Shown: positions 48,183 through 58,107 of the stretch, one piece after another
Layout of the letters: every line of letters begins with the position of its first letter
Position numbering within the stretch: the first letter of the stretch is position 1
From: Xenophilus aerolatus
GTDB lineage: Bacteria > Pseudomonadota > Gammaproteobacteria > Burkholderiales > Burkholderiaceae_C
Length of the DNA: 64,000 nucleotides
Assembly (NCBI GenBank): GCA_030418545.1
Contig: QAIB01000003.1
Location: 372,001 to 436,000, forward strand
Reading direction: 5' to 3'
Program-made: the position numbers and the translations under genes
The notes under the pieces: model-generated
Databases searched by the model: none
What the model was told of the DNA's origin: nothing
Seen by the model: the letters and a program-made list of their open reading frames with translations, nothing else

Positions 48183-49991
48183 TCAGAACGTGCGGACCTT
48201 CGGCGGAACCGAGTCGACCGTCAGGGGCTTCAAATTGACCGGCTTGTAGGTCAGGTTGTTGCCCGCGCTGTGCCACAGCGTGTGCTTCATCCATTCCTTG
48301 TCGTTGCGGCCCAGCGGGCATTCCGGATCGTCGGCCGGGCGCTCGTAGTCGTCGACGGTGTGGGCACCGCGGCATTCGTGGCGCGCGGCCGCCGACGTCA
48401 TGGTGGCCTGCGCGACCTCGATCAGGTTGTCGACCTCGAGGGCTTCCATGCGGGCGGTGTTCCACACCAGCGACTTGTCGGCCAGCGCCACGGCGCCGAC
48501 GCGGTCGCGGATCGCATCGATCTTGCCCACGCCTTCGTCCATGCTCGCCTGCGTGCGGAACACGCCGGCGTGCTGCTGCATGGTGCTGCGGATGTCGTTG
48601 GCGATGTCCTGGGCGTATTCGCCGCTGGTCGAGTCCTGCAGCTGGTTCAGGCGCGCCAGCGAGCGGTCCGCGCCGTCCTTCGGCAGCGGCTTGTGCTCCC
48701 CGCTGCTCTTGACGAACTCGACGATGTGCTTGCCGGCCGACTTGCCGAACACCAGCAGGTCGAGCAGCGAGTTGGTGCCCAGGCGGTTGGCGCCGTGCAC
48801 CGACACGCAGGAGCATTCGCCCACCGCGTACAGGCCGTTCACGACCTGGTTGTTCACGTCGCCGTTCTGCACCACCACCTGGCCGTTGATGTTGGTCGGG
48901 ATGCCGCCCATCTGGTAGTGGATGGTCGGCACCACCGGGATCGGCTCCTTGGTGATGTCGACGTTGGCGAAGTTGTGGCCGATCTCTTCCACCGAGGGCA
49001 GGCGCTTGCGGATGGTGTCGGCACCCAGGTGGTCGAGCTTCATCAGGATGTAGTCCTTGTTGGGACCGCAGCCGCGACCTTCCTTGATCTCCTGGTCCAT
49101 GGAGCGCGACACGAAGTCTCGCGGTGCCAGGTCCTTGAGCGTGGGTGCGTAGCGCTCCATGAAGCGCTCGCCGTTGCTGTTGAGCAGGATCGCGCCTTCG
49201 CCGCGGCAGCCTTCGGTCAGCAGCACGCCCGCGCCGGCCACGCCGGTGGGGTGGAACTGCCAGAACTCCATGTCCTGCAGCGGGATGCCGGCGCGCGCCG
49301 CCATGCCCAGGCCGTCGCCGGTGTTGATGAAGGCGTTGGTGCTCGCCGCGAAGATGCGGCCCGCGCCGCCGGTGGCCAGCAGCACGGCCTTGGCCTGCAG
49401 CACGTGCAGGTCACCGGTTTCCAGTTCGAGGGCCGTGACGCCCACCACGTCGCCGTCGGCGTCGCGGATCAGGTCCAGCGCCATCCATTCGACGAAGAAG
49501 TTCGTCTTGGACTTCACGTTCTGCTGGTACAGCGTGTGCAGCATGGCGTGGCCGGTGCGGTCGGCCGCGGCGCAGGCGCGCTGCACGGGCTTCTCGCCGT
49601 AGTTGGCCGTGTGGCCGCCGAAGGGGCGCTGGTAGATGGTGCCGTCCGGGTTGCGGTCGAAGGGCATGCCGAAGTGCTCGAGCTCGATCACAACGTTCGG
49701 CGCTTCGCGGCACATGAACTCGATGGCGTCCTGGTCGCCCAGCCAGTCGGAGCCCTTGATGGTGTCGTAGAAGTGGTAGTGCCAGTTGTCCTCGGACATG
49801 TTGCCCAGCGAGGCCGACACGCCGCCCTGCGCCGCCACCGTGTGCGAGCGGGTGGGGAAGACCTTGGACAGGCAGGCCACGGTGAGCCCGGCGCGCGAGA
49901 GTTCCAGCGCGGCGCGCAGTCCGGAGCCGCCGGCCCCGACGATCACGACGTCGAACTTGCGATGGGCAATTTTTTCTTTTGTGTAGCTCAT
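48183..49991 (-). CDS. sdhA: Succinate dehydrogenase flavoprotein subunit
   Basis: Oxidises succinate to fumarate on the cytoplasmic side of the membrane complex. The 602-residue protein has the dinucleotide motif VVIVGAGGSGLRAALELS, the His that carries covalent FAD in TRSHTVAAQGG, and the active-site region LMEGCRGEG-like (LLTEGCRGEGAILLNSNGERFMERY). The start at 49991 gives MSYTKEKIAHRKFD. It follows sdhD by 5 bp. Confidence 0.98.
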   Translation of the reverse strand: MSYTKEKIAHRKFDVVIVGAGGSGLRAALELSRAGLTVACLSKVFPTRSHTVAAQGGVSASLGNMSEDNWHYHFYDTIKGSDWLGDQDAIEFMCREAPNVVIELEHFGMPFDRNPDGTIYQRPFGGHTANYGEKPVQRACAAADRTGHAMLHTLYQQNVKSKTNFFVEWMALDLIRDADGDVVGVTALELETGDLHVLQAKAVLLATGGAGRIFAASTNAFINTGDGLGMAARAGIPLQDMEFWQFHPTGVAGAGVLLTEGCRGEGAILLNSNGERFMERYAPTLKDLAPRDFVSRSMDQEIKEGRGCGPNKDYILMKLDHLGADTIRKRLPSVEEIGHNFANVDITKEPIPVVPTIHYQMGGIPTNINGQVVVQNGDVNNQVVNGLYAVGECSCVSVHGANRLGTNSLLDLLVFGKSAGKHIVEFVKSSGEHKPLPKDGADRSLARLNQLQDSTSGEYAQDIANDIRSTMQQHAGVFRTQASMDEGVGKIDAIRDRVGAVALADKSLVWNTARMEALEVDNLIEVAQATMTSAAARHECRGAHTVDDYERPADDPECPLGRNDKEWMKHTLWHSAGNNLTYKPVNLKPLTVDSVPPKVRTF

Positions 49992-49996
49992 TGGAA

Positions 49997-50362
49997 TCAC
50001 ACTCTCCAGAGGACTTGGATGGCCCAACCCGCGCAGCCCACCAGCCAGACGATGGTGAAGATCTGCAGGGCAAGGCGGATGCCGACGGGCTGGACGTAGT
50101 CCATCCACACGTCGCGCATGCCGACCCACACGTGGTAGAGCAGGCCCGCGATGACGGCGAAGGTGAGGACCTTCATCCACTGCGAGGCGAAGATGCCGGC
50201 CCACTTGTCGTAGCTGATCGGGCCGCTGGTCAGCAGCAGCTGCGCCAGCACGATGAGGGTGAAGAGCGCCATGAGGGCGCCGGTGATGCGCTGCGAGAGC
50301 CAGTCGCGAAGGCCGTAGTGCGCGCCGACGACAACGCGCTTGGAGCCGTAGTTCACTGCCAT
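49997..50362 (-). CDS. sdhD: Succinate dehydrogenase membrane anchor subunit SdhD
   Basis: Small quinone- and heme-binding membrane anchor of 121 residues with three transmembrane helices (GALMALFTLIVLAQLLL, VLTFAVIAGLLYHVWVGM, IFTIVWLVGCAGWAIQVL). The heme-ligand-type His lies in LLYHVWVGMRDVWMDY, a typical SdhD motif. It lies between sdhC and sdhA with short gaps. Confidence 0.92.
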   Translation of the reverse strand: MAVNYGSKRVVVGAHYGLRDWLSQRITGALMALFTLIVLAQLLLTSGPISYDKWAGIFASQWMKVLTFAVIAGLLYHVWVGMRDVWMDYVQPVGIRLALQIFTIVWLVGCAGWAIQVLWRV

Positions 50363-50381
50363 GATGAATGTGCTCCGTTGA

Positions 50382-50825
50382 TCAGTAGAGGCCGAAGAGC
50401 TTGGCGCCGAGCACCACGGTGAGCAGCACGCTCAGCGCCAGGGTGATGATGGCGGAGGTCTTGCCGAACTCCTTGGTCACGGCCGCGTGGCTGACGTCCA
50501 TCCACAGGTGGCGCAGGCCGGCGATGAAGTGGTGCAGGTAGGCCCAGATCAGCGCCAGCGCCACCAGCTTGAGGAACCAGCCCGGAACGAAACCAAGGCC
50601 GCTGTTGAAGGCGGCCTTGAACTTGGCGAACGAGATTTCGGAAGAGACGGAGGTGTCGAACATCCAGATGATGAAGGGCATCAGCAGGAACATCAGCACA
50701 CCGCTCACGCGATGCAGGATCGACACGATGCCGGCAGGCGGCAGCCGGTAGGTGGTGAGGTCCGTGAACGCGTTGATGTTTCGGAACTCGCGGCGTGGCC
50801 GTGAGGAGGATGCAAGCTCTGTCAT
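50382..50825 (-). CDS. sdhC: Succinate dehydrogenase cytochrome b556 subunit SdhC
   Basis: Membrane anchor of 147 residues with three transmembrane segments. The SdhC signature is SILHRVSGVLMFLLMPFIIW, and the heme-ligand His lies in YLHHFIAGLRHLWMD. It is the first gene of the sdhCDAB–sdhE–gltA operon. A possible -10 (TAGAAT on the minus strand) lies about 66 bp upstream. Confidence 0.95.
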   Translation of the reverse strand: MTELASSSRPRREFRNINAFTDLTTYRLPPAGIVSILHRVSGVLMFLLMPFIIWMFDTSVSSEISFAKFKAAFNSGLGFVPGWFLKLVALALIWAYLHHFIAGLRHLWMDVSHAAVTKEFGKTSAIITLALSVLLTVVLGAKLFGLY

Positions 50826-50890
50826 GGGGATGGCTTTCGTGTTTATTGAGGAAGCGGCTTGTTCTTCAGGCGAAATGCAAACAACGCAAA

Positions 50891-50896
50891 ATTCTA
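50891..50896 (-). promoter_or_regulatory. Candidate -10 element of the sdh operon
   Basis: Minus-strand TAGAAT about 66 bp upstream of sdhC in a locally AT-rich stretch. No clear -35. The palindrome found at the mdh/GntR promoter is not repeated here. Confidence 0.35.
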
Positions 50897-50954
50897 TTGC
50901 AATGCACCATGACGCACCGGTCGCGAAGGGCTCATCGCACCAACTCGCTCGACT

Positions 50955-51009
50955 GCTATCGGTTTGATAGCTACATGCGCCCGTCGCGCCTGCGCTGCCG
51001 CCCGATTTC
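50955..51009 (+). repeat. Dispersed repeat, copy K
   Basis: Core at 50955–50971 with perfect GCTAT/ATAGC arms, then a GC-rich stem and the CCGCCCGATTTC end. It lies between the sdh promoter and the 3' end of the GntR gene. Confidence 0.75.
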
Positions 51010-51023
51010 CTTGTTGTCGTGCA

Positions 51024-51815
51024 TCAGCCGAGTTCGTTGCGATAGTGGTGCGTGTCGGTGCGGTACAGGCCGCGGCGCAGCTCCATGGGCGTGTCGTGGT
51101 AGGTGTGGGCGACGCGCTCCACGCTCAGCAGCGGCGTGGCGGTGTCGACGTCGAGCAGCCGTGCCTGCTGCGCATCGGGCAGCACGGCGCGCAGCTTTTC
51201 CTCGGCCCGCACCATGCGCACGCCGAACTCGGTTTCGAAGAGCGCGTACATGGGGCCGTGCCACTGGGTGAGCCGTTCGGCCGTCAGGCCCTTGAAGGGG
51301 GTGCCCGGCAGCCAGAGGTCTTCCAGGATGGTCGGCACGCCGCCATAGGCCAGCACGCGTCGCACCTGCAGCACCGGATCGCCGGTGCGCAATGCCAGGG
51401 CGCGCGCCACCTCGGCGCTCGCGCGCTGGCGCCTGCAGTCGACGATGGTGCGTTCGGCGGGGCCTTCGGTGTTCGGATCGCCGGCGTCGGGCACCAGCTT
51501 CAGGAAGCGGTACTGCACATGCTGTTCGGCATGCGTGGCGACGAAGGTGCCCTTGCCCTGGCGGCGCACCACCAGGTTCTCGGCGGAGAGTTCGTCGATC
51601 GCCTTGCGCACCGTGCCCTGGCTCACGCGGTAGCGCGCGGCCAGTTCGATCTCGCTGGGGATGGGTTCGCCCGGCTTCCATTCGCCCGCCTGCAGGCTTT
51701 GCAATATCAGCGCCTTGATCTGCTGGTACAAGGGGCTGAACGAAGGCGTGCTCGGTTCGGCGATGGGTGTGGGGGAGGGCATGGGCAGGTCGGTGGCGCC
51801 CGCAGCGCGATCCAT
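51024..51815 (-). CDS. GntR family regulator, HutC/UTRA subfamily
   Basis: Transcription factor of about 263 residues with an N-terminal winged helix-turn-helix (PLYQQIKALILQSLQAGEWKPGEPIPSEIELAARYRVSQGTVRKAIDELSAENLVVRRQGKGTFV) and a UTRA effector domain (ARALALRTGDPVLQVRRVLAYGGVPTILEDLWLPGTPFKGL … PLLSVERVAHTYHDTPMELRRGLYRTDTHHYRNEL). The start at 51815 is used; 51782 is a credible alternative. It is divergent from mdh, with a palindromic candidate operator between them, and sdhCDAB–gltA lies on its other side, so control of TCA genes is a natural inference. Confidence 0.88.
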   Translation of the reverse strand: MDRAAGATDLPMPSPTPIAEPSTPSFSPLYQQIKALILQSLQAGEWKPGEPIPSEIELAARYRVSQGTVRKAIDELSAENLVVRRQGKGTFVATHAEQHVQYRFLKLVPDAGDPNTEGPAERTIVDCRRQRASAEVARALALRTGDPVLQVRRVLAYGGVPTILEDLWLPGTPFKGLTAERLTQWHGPMYALFETEFGVRMVRAEEKLRAVLPDAQQARLLDVDTATPLLSVERVAHTYHDTPMELRRGLYRTDTHHYRNELG

Positions 51816-51856
51816 GGGGCATGCCTGGATCCGTCTTCTGCGATGAGCGGGCCGTA

Positions 51857-51868
51857 TCTTATATAAGA
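51857..51868. promoter_or_regulatory. Palindromic candidate GntR operator
   Basis: The perfect palindrome TCTTATATAAGA in a GC-rich background, followed by a second half-site CATAAGAC. It lies 42 bp from the GntR start and overlaps the likely -35 region of mdh, so binding could control both divergent genes. Confidence 0.6.
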
Positions 51869-51895
51869 CATAAGACAAGCGCCATCGATTGAGCC

Positions 51896-51901
51896 TAGAA
51901 T
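51896..51901 (+). promoter_or_regulatory. Candidate -10 element of mdh
   Basis: TAGAAT with a weak -35 candidate (AAGACA, 51872–51877) 18 bp upstream that is adjacent to the palindrome. It would give a leader of about 145 nt before the mdh ATG. Confidence 0.45.
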
Positions 51902-52052
51902 GCTCGGTGGTTCCCGAGCGCAGGCGGGCCATGCACGGTGCAAGGCATGGCCGTGGGCCCCGCGCCGGGATCGCAGCGTTTCGGCGGTCCTTCTGTTGTT
52001 CCATGTCGCCAGAAGGGCTGCGCGTTTTCCTTTCACCTTCTGGAGTTCTCCC

Positions 52053-53039
52053 ATGAGCAAAAAGCCCGTTCGCGTTGCCGTCACCGGCGCCGCAGGTCAA
52101 ATCGGTTACGCCCTCCTGTTCCGCATCGCCTCGGGCGAAATGCTCGGCAAGGACCAGCCGGTCATCCTGCAGCTGCTCGAGATTCCTGACGAGAAGGCGC
52201 AGAAGGCGCTCAAGGGCGTGATCATGGAACTCGAGGACTGCGCGTTCCCGCTGCTGGCCGGCGTGGTGCCGACCGGTGACCCGGAAGTGGCCTTCAAGGA
52301 CGCCGACTACGCGCTGCTCGTCGGCGCCCGCCCCCGCGGCCCCGGCATGGAGCGTGCCGACCTGCTGGCCGCCAACGCGCAGATCTTCACCGCGCAGGGC
52401 AAGGCACTGGACAAGGTCGCCAGCCGCGACGTCAAGGTGCTGGTCGTCGGCAACCCCGCCAACACCAACGCCTACATCGCCATGAAGAGCGCGCCCAGCC
52501 TGCCGCGCGAGAACTTCACCGCCATGCTGCGCCTGGACCACAACCGCGCCGCCAGCCAGATCGCCGCCAAGACCGGCGGCAAGGTCGGCGAGATCGAGAA
52601 GCTCACCGTGTGGGGCAACCATTCGCCCACGATGTACGCCGACTACCGCTTCGCCACCATCGGCAACAAGTCGGTCAAGGACACCATCAACGACCAGGTC
52701 TGGAACGAGACCGTGTTCCTGCCGACCGTCGGCAAGCGCGGCGCGGCCATCATCGAGGCGCGTGGCCTGTCTTCGGCCGCCTCGGCCGCCAACGCCGCCA
52801 TCGACCACATGCGCGACTGGGCCCTGGGCTCCAACGGCAAGTGGGTCACGATGGGCGTGCCTTCCAACGGCGAGTACGGCATCCCCAAGGACGTGATCTT
52901 CGGCTTCCCGGTCACCACGGAAGGCGGCAAGTACAAGATCGTCGAAGGCCTGCCGATCGACGAGTTCAGCCAGAAGTGCATCGACAAGACCCTGGCCGAG
53001 CTGCAGGGCGAGCAGGACGGCGTCAAGCACCTTCTCTGA
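52053..53039 (+). CDS. mdh: Malate dehydrogenase
   Basis: NAD-dependent oxidation of malate to oxaloacetate. The 328-residue protein has the cofactor motif [21 protein letters not shown], substrate Arg residues in [26 protein letters not shown] and the catalytic His in [12 protein letters not shown]. It is of the cytosolic-MDH-like type common in Burkholderiales. The ATG at 52053 has a TGGAG ribosome-binding site. The next gene begins 9 bp downstream. Confidence 0.97.
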   Translation: MSKKPVRVAVTGAAGQIGYALLFRIASGEMLGKDQPVILQLLEIPDEKAQKALKGVIMELEDCAFPLLAGVVPTGDPEVAFKDADYALLVGARPRGPGMERADLLAANAQIFTAQGKALDKVASRDVKVLVVGNPANTNAYIAMKSAPSLPRENFTAMLRLDHNRAASQIAAKTGGKVGEIEKLTVWGNHSPTMYADYRFATIGNKSVKDTINDQVWNETVFLPTVGKRGAAIIEARGLSSAASAANAAIDHMRDWALGSNGKWVTMGVPSNGEYGIPKDVIFGFPVTTEGGKYKIVEGLPIDEFSQKCIDKTLAELQGEQDGVKHLL

Positions 53040-53048
53040 GCGACCGCC

Positions 53049-53834
53049 ATGGCCGAGTGGAACCCCGCGCTCTACCGTCGCTACGAGGACGAGCGCACGC
53101 GCCCGGCGGCCGAGTTGCTGGCGCGGGTACCGCTGGCCGCGGCCTCCCGTGTGGTCGACCTGGGCTGCGGCCCCGGCAACTCCACCGAACTGCTGGTGCG
53201 GCGCTTCCCGCAGGCGCAGGTCACCGGCACCGACAACTCCGAGGCGATGCTGGTCAGCGCCCGCGAGCGGCTGCCGCAGGCCCGCTTCGAGCTGAGCGAC
53301 ATCGCCACCTGGGCGCCGGCCGCCGATGCCGGCGCGCCGGATCTCATCTACGCCAACGCGGCGCTGCAATGGGTGCCCGACCATGAGGCGCTGATCCCGC
53401 GCCTCTTCGCGGCCCTGGCGCCCGGCGGCGTGCTCGCCGTCCAGATGCCCGACAACCGCGCCGAGCCCACGCACCGCCTGATGCGCGAAATAGCGGCCGA
53501 AGCCCCGTGGACGGAGCCCATCGGCGACTACACCCGCCTGCGCACCGAACTGCTGACCATCGGCGGCTACTACGACCTGCTGGCGCCGGTGGCGGCCGAG
53601 GTCGATGTCTGGCACACCATCTACCAGCACCGCATGGATTCGGCGGCTGCCATCGTCGAGTGGGTGCGCGCCACCGGGCTGCGGCCCTTCATCGATCCGC
53701 TCCCGCCCGAGCTGCGGGCGAGCTACCTGGCCGAGTACGAGCGCCGCATCGACGCGGCCTACCCCGTGCGCACGGACGGCAAGCGCCTGCTGGCCTTCCC
53801 ACGCATGTTCATCGTGGCGCGCAAGGCGGCATGA
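53049..53834 (+). CDS. tam: Trans-aconitate 2-methyltransferase-like protein
   Basis: A 261-residue SAM methyltransferase. Motif I is [20 protein letters not shown], followed by [11 protein letters not shown] and the Tam-like segments [39 protein letters not shown] and [24 protein letters not shown]. Tam methylates trans-aconitate, an aconitase inhibitor formed from cis-aconitate. Location between mdh and acnB supports that role. It starts 9 bp after mdh and overlaps the next gene by four bases. Confidence 0.87.
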   Translation: MAEWNPALYRRYEDERTRPAAELLARVPLAAASRVVDLGCGPGNSTELLVRRFPQAQVTGTDNSEAMLVSARERLPQARFELSDIATWAPAADAGAPDLIYANAALQWVPDHEALIPRLFAALAPGGVLAVQMPDNRAEPTHRLMREIAAEAPWTEPIGDYTRLRTELLTIGGYYDLLAPVAAEVDVWHTIYQHRMDSAAAIVEWVRATGLRPFIDPLPPELRASYLAEYERRIDAAYPVRTDGKRLLAFPRMFIVARKAA

Positions 53835-54841
53835 CCACGCCGCGCCGCTCCCATCCTGCCGAGGTGCTGCTCGGGGCGCAGGCCGGTGCCGTGAGCCTGC
53901 CGGTGTGCGACCACTACAGCGGCGTCGAGGCGCGCATGCGCAAGAGCCTCGCGCTGCAGGCCCAGATGGCCGAGGAATTCGGCGCCTGCGTGTTCGACGT
54001 CACCCTCGACTGCGAGGACGGCGCGCCCGTGGGCGGCGAAGCCGAGCTCGCGCATCTGGTCACCGAACTCGCACTCGCCGCGAGACCGGGCATGCGTGTC
54101 GGCGTGCGCGTGCACCCGGTCGACCATCCGGCTTTCGAAGCCGACGTGGCCACCATCGCCGGCCGCGCCGGCGATCGTCTGAGCCACCTGATGGTGCCGA
54201 AGGTCGAGCGGCTGGAAGACGTGGTGCGCGCCGCCGCGGCGCTGGACGCGGCTGGTGCCGCCGATCTGCCGCTGCACGTGCTCATCGAGTCGCCGCTGGC
54301 GGTGCGCCATGCCTTCGACATGGCCGCCCACCCGCGCGTGCAGTCGCTCAGCTTCGGCCTCATGGATTTCGTCTCGGCCCACGCGGGCGCCATCCCGGCC
54401 GACGGCATGGGCGTGGCGGGCCAGTTCTCGCATCCGCTCGTGGTGCGCGCCAAGCTCGAGATCGCCTCCGCTGCCCATGCCTTCGGCAAGGTGCCCTCGC
54501 ATTGCGTCGTCACCGAGTTCCGCGATGCGCAGGCCCTTCGCACCGCCGCGCGCCGCGCCAGCCGGGAGTTCGGCTACACGCGCATGTGGAGCATCCATCC
54601 GGACCAGATCCGCCCCATCCTCGAGGCCTTCGCGCCCGACGAGGAACAGATTCACATTGCTACAAAAATAATAGCTGCTGCCGCCGATGCCGACTGGGCT
54701 CCGGTCCAGTTTGATGGCACATTGCACGACCGCGCGAGCTACCGCCATTTCTGGCAGGTGCTGGCGCGTGCGCACGCCACCGGGCGTGCGCTGCCGTCCG
54801 AAGCGAAGGCGTGGTTCGCGCCCGCCGACGCCGAAAACTGA
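53831..54841 (+). CDS. HpcH/HpaI aldolase / citrate lyase beta-like protein
   Basis: A 336-residue CitE-like TIM barrel of the CoA-ester lyase superfamily. Visible are FDVTLDCEDGAPVGGE with the metal ligands, VRVHPVDHP, LMVPKVERLEDV, LHVLIESPLAVRHAFDMA and FGLMDFVSAHAG. Family members cleave citramalyl-CoA, malyl-CoA or related esters. No citrate lyase alpha or gamma genes are near, so a stand-alone CoA-ester lyase or thioesterase is likelier than citrate lyase. Residues ATKIIAAAADA are encoded over dispersed repeat copy L. Its start overlaps the tam stop (ATGA). Confidence 0.85.
   Translation: MTTPRRSHPAEVLLGAQAGAVSLPVCDHYSGVEARMRKSLALQAQMAEEFGACVFDVTLDCEDGAPVGGEAELAHLVTELALAARPGMRVGVRVHPVDHPAFEADVATIAGRAGDRLSHLMVPKVERLEDVVRAAAALDAAGAADLPLHVLIESPLAVRHAFDMAAHPRVQSLSFGLMDFVSAHAGAIPADGMGVAGQFSHPLVVRAKLEIASAAHAFGKVPSHCVVTEFRDAQALRTAARRASREFGYTRMWSIHPDQIRPILEAFAPDEEQIHIATKIIAAAADADWAPVQFDGTLHDRASYRHFWQVLARAHATGRALPSEAKAWFAPADAEN
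54659..54675. repeat. Dispersed repeat core, copy L, inside the CitE-like gene
   Basis: A 17-base GCTAC-N7-ATAGC core in coding sequence. The GC tail is degenerate or absent. Confidence 0.45.
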
Positions 54842-54873
54842 TGCAAGACATTCACGCCAAGGAAACCCACTCC

Positions 54874-55440
54874 ATGAAGACGCTCGCCCTCCTCGTTGCC
54901 GCCGCCGTCGCCCTGCCGTTCGCCGCTTCGGCGCAGAGCAGCAGCACCGCCAAGCCGGCCGCCAAGACCACCACGAAGTCCACCAAGCCGGCCCCGAAGA
55001 AGAAGGCCCCCATCGCGCGCAGCGCCGCCAAGGCGGTCGAGGAAGTCACGCCCATCGCGGACGACCCGAGCGTGGTGCTGACCGAAGCCGAACTGGCCGT
55101 GGCGCAGAAGGTGTTCACCGGCAAGATCCAGTGCGAACTGGGTGCCGACGTGACCGTGGCCGCCGACGACAAGAAGCCCGGCTTCTTCACCGTGTCGACC
55201 AAGGGCGCGCGCTACCGCATGCACCCGGTCGAAAGCCGCACCGGCGCCATCCGCCTCGAGGATGCCCGTGCCGGTGCCATGTGGCTCCAGCTGGGCAACA
55301 AGTCCATGCTGATGAACCAGAAGCAGGGCATCCGCCTGGCCGACGAGTGCCAGTCGCCGGCGCAGGTCGCGTTCGCCGACGAGATGAAGAAGAACCCGCC
55401 GAAGGCCCTGTTCGACGGCGCCGACGCGCCGAAGAAATAA
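54874..55440 (+). CDS. Exported protein of unknown function
   Basis: A 188-residue protein with a clear signal peptide (MKTLALLVAAAVALPFAASAQ, cleavage after ASA), then a basic Lys/Thr/Ala/Pro-rich linker (AAKTTTKSTKPAPKKKAPIARSAAKA), then a compact domain with one Cys pair (IQCELG … LADECQ). It is probably periplasmic. It lies between the CitE-like gene and acnB with short gaps and is probably co-transcribed. No family is recognised, and a link to the TCA enzymes around it is positional only. Confidence 0.75.
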   Translation: MKTLALLVAAAVALPFAASAQSSSTAKPAAKTTTKSTKPAPKKKAPIARSAAKAVEEVTPIADDPSVVLTEAELAVAQKVFTGKIQCELGADVTVAADDKKPGFFTVSTKGARYRMHPVESRTGAIRLEDARAGAMWLQLGNKSMLMNQKQGIRLADECQSPAQVAFADEMKKNPPKALFDGADAPKK

Positions 55441-55515
55441 CCCGCGATTTCGCCCCACGCTGGCGGCGCGCGTCTTGCTTGCGCTGCCGCCAGCCCCGTT
55501 CCCGGAGAAAAGAAG

Positions 55516-58107
55516 ATGTTGCAAGCCTATGTTGACCACGTTGCCGAGCGCGCCGCGCTGGGCATTCCGCCGCTGCCCCTGTCGGCCAAGCAGACCAGCG
55601 AGCTCATCGAGCTGCTGAAGAACGCGTCCACCAAGGACGGCGAGTTCCTGCTCAACCTGCTGACGCACCGCGTGCCGGCGGGCGTGGACGACGCCGCCAA
55701 GGTCAAGGCCAGCTACCTGGCCGCCGTGGCGCACGGCACCGAGAAGAACGCGCTGATCTCCCGGGCGCACGCCACCGAACTGCTGGGCACCATGCTGGGC
55801 GGCTACAACATCGGCCCGCTGATCGACCTGCTCAAGGACGCCGAAGTCGGCGCCGTGGCCGCCGAAGGCCTGAAGAAAACGCTGCTGATGTTCGACCAGT
55901 TCCACGACGTCAAGGAACTGGCCGATGCCGGCAACGCCCATGCCCAGGCCGTGCTGCAGAGCTGGGCCGACGCCGAATGGTTCACCAGCCGCCCCGAAGT
56001 GCCGCAGAGCATCACCTTCACCGTGTTCAAGGTGCCGGGCGAGACCAACACCGACGACCTGTCGCCGGCGCCCGACGCCACGACGCGGCCGGACATCCCG
56101 ATGCACGCCCTGGCGATGCTGAAGAACAAGCGCGAAGGCGCGCCCTTCGAGCCCGAGGAAGACGGCAAGCGCGGCCCGGTCAAGTTCATCCAGGACCTGG
56201 TGGGGCGCGGCCTGCCCGTGGCCTACGTGGGCGACGTCGTGGGCACCGGCTCTTCGCGCAAGTCGGCCACCAACAGCGTGCTGTGGTTCACCGGCGAGGA
56301 CATCCCCTACATCCCCAACAAGCGCTTCGGCGGCATCTGCCTGGGCAACAAGATCGCGCCGATCTTCTACAACACCATGGAAGACGCGGGCTCCCTGCCC
56401 ATCGAGCTGGACGTGAGCCAGATGAACATGGGCGACACGATCGAGCTGCGCCCCTACGAAGGCAAGGCCCTCAAGGACGGCCAGGTCATCGCCGAGTTCA
56501 AGGTCAAGAGTGAAGTGCTCTTCGACGAAGTGCGCGCCGGTGGCCGCATTCCGCTGATCATCGGCCGCGGCCTGACGGCCAAGGCGCGCGAGGCGCTGGG
56601 CCTGCCGGTGTCGACGCTGTTCCGCCTGCCCCAGGCCCCGGTCGACAGCGGCAAGGGCTTCTCGCTGGCCCAGAAGATGGTCGGCCGCGCCTGCGGCCTG
56701 CCGGAAGGGCAGGGCGTGCGCCCTGGCACCTACTGCGAACCGAAGATGACCTCGGTGGGCAGCCAGGACACCACCGGCCCCATGACCCGCGACGAGCTGA
56801 AGGACCTGGCCTGCCTGGGCTTCTCGGCCGACCTGGTCATGCAGTCCTTCTGCCACACGGCCGCCTATCCCAAGAAGGTGGACGTGAAGATGCACCACGA
56901 GCTGCCCGACTTCATCAGCACCCGCGGCGGCATCTCGCTGCGCCCGGGCGACGGCGTGATCCATTCGTGGCTCAACCGCCTGCTGCTGCCCGACACCGTC
57001 GGCACCGGCGGCGACAGCCACACGCGCTTCCCGATCGGCATCAGCTTCCCGGCCGGCTCGGGCCTGGTGGCCTTCGCAGCCGCCACCGGCGTCATGCCGC
57101 TGGACATGCCCGAATCGGTGCTGGTGCGCTTCAATGGCAAGATGCAGCCCGGCGTCACCCTGCGCGACCTGGTCAACGCCATTCCGCTGTACGCCATCAA
57201 GCAGGGCCTGCTCACGGTCGAGAAGAAGGGCAAGAAGAACATCTTCTCCGGCCGCATCCTCGAGATCGAGGGGCTGCCCGACCTCAAGGTGGAGCAGGCC
57301 TTCGAACTGTCCGACGCCAGCGCCGAGCGCTCGGCTGCCGGCTGCACGGTGCACCTGAACAAGGCGCCGATCATCGAGTACCTCAACAGCAACATCACGC
57401 TGATGCGCTGGATGATCGCCAACGGTTATGCCGACGCCCGCACGCTGGCCCGCCGCATCGCCGCGCAGGAAGCCTGGCTCAAGGACCCGCAACTGCTGCA
57501 GCCGGACGCGGACGCCGAGTACGCGGCCGTCATCGAGATCGACCTGGCCGACATCCACGAGCCCATCGTGGCCTGCCCGAACGACCCCGACGACGTGAAG
57601 ACGCTGTCCGACGTGGCCGGCGCCCACATCGACGAAGTGTTCATCGGCTCGTGCATGACCAACATCGGTCACTTCCGCGCAGCCTCGAAGCTGCTCGAGG
57701 GCAAGCGCGACATCCCGGTCAAGCTGTGGATCGCGCCGCCCACCAAGATGGACGCGCACCAGCTCACCGAGGAGGGCCACTACGGCGTCTTCGGCAACGC
57801 CGGCGCGCGCACCGAGATGCCCGGCTGCTCGCTGTGCATGGGCAACCAGGCCCAGGTGCGCGAGGGCGCCACGGTCATGTCGACCAGCACCCGCAACTTC
57901 CCGAACCGCCTGGGCAAGAACACCAACGTGTACCTGGGCAGCGCGGAACTGGCATCGATCTGCTCCAAGCTGGGCCGCATCCCGACCAAGGCCGAGTACA
58001 TGGCGGACATCGGCGTCATCAACAGCAACGGCGACAAGATCTACCAGTACCTGAACTTCGACCAGATCGAGGAGTTCAAGGAAGCGGCCGACGGCGTCGC
58101 CGCCTGA
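55516..58107 (+). CDS. acnB: Bifunctional aconitate hydratase 2 / 2-methylisocitrate dehydratase
   Basis: Main TCA-cycle aconitase. The 863-residue protein has the AcnB-specific N-terminal HEAT-like domain ([34 protein letters not shown]), then the swivelling domain placed before the catalytic domains. Cluster cysteines lie in [16 protein letters not shown] and [12 protein letters not shown], and [20 protein letters not shown] carries active-site residues. Full length for the family. An AGAAAAG-type ribosome-binding site precedes the ATG at 55516. A terminator follows. Confidence 0.98.
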   Translation: MLQAYVDHVAERAALGIPPLPLSAKQTSELIELLKNASTKDGEFLLNLLTHRVPAGVDDAAKVKASYLAAVAHGTEKNALISRAHATELLGTMLGGYNIGPLIDLLKDAEVGAVAAEGLKKTLLMFDQFHDVKELADAGNAHAQAVLQSWADAEWFTSRPEVPQSITFTVFKVPGETNTDDLSPAPDATTRPDIPMHALAMLKNKREGAPFEPEEDGKRGPVKFIQDLVGRGLPVAYVGDVVGTGSSRKSATNSVLWFTGEDIPYIPNKRFGGICLGNKIAPIFYNTMEDAGSLPIELDVSQMNMGDTIELRPYEGKALKDGQVIAEFKVKSEVLFDEVRAGGRIPLIIGRGLTAKAREALGLPVSTLFRLPQAPVDSGKGFSLAQKMVGRACGLPEGQGVRPGTYCEPKMTSVGSQDTTGPMTRDELKDLACLGFSADLVMQSFCHTAAYPKKVDVKMHHELPDFISTRGGISLRPGDGVIHSWLNRLLLPDTVGTGGDSHTRFPIGISFPAGSGLVAFAAATGVMPLDMPESVLVRFNGKMQPGVTLRDLVNAIPLYAIKQGLLTVEKKGKKNIFSGRILEIEGLPDLKVEQAFELSDASAERSAAGCTVHLNKAPIIEYLNSNITLMRWMIANGYADARTLARRIAAQEAWLKDPQLLQPDADAEYAAVIEIDLADIHEPIVACPNDPDDVKTLSDVAGAHIDEVFIGSCMTNIGHFRAASKLLEGKRDIPVKLWIAPPTKMDAHQLTEEGHYGVFGNAGARTEMPGCSLCMGNQAQVREGATVMSTSTRNFPNRLGKNTNVYLGSAELASICSKLGRIPTKAEYMADIGVINSNGDKIYQYLNFDQIEEFKEAADGVAA

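Noticed and set aside
51024-53630. A minus-strand frame that would fuse the GntR regulator to some 600 upstream codons across mdh
   Set aside because: The upstream part is antisense to a well-supported mdh; the regulator has normal length from the ATG at 51815 or 51782.
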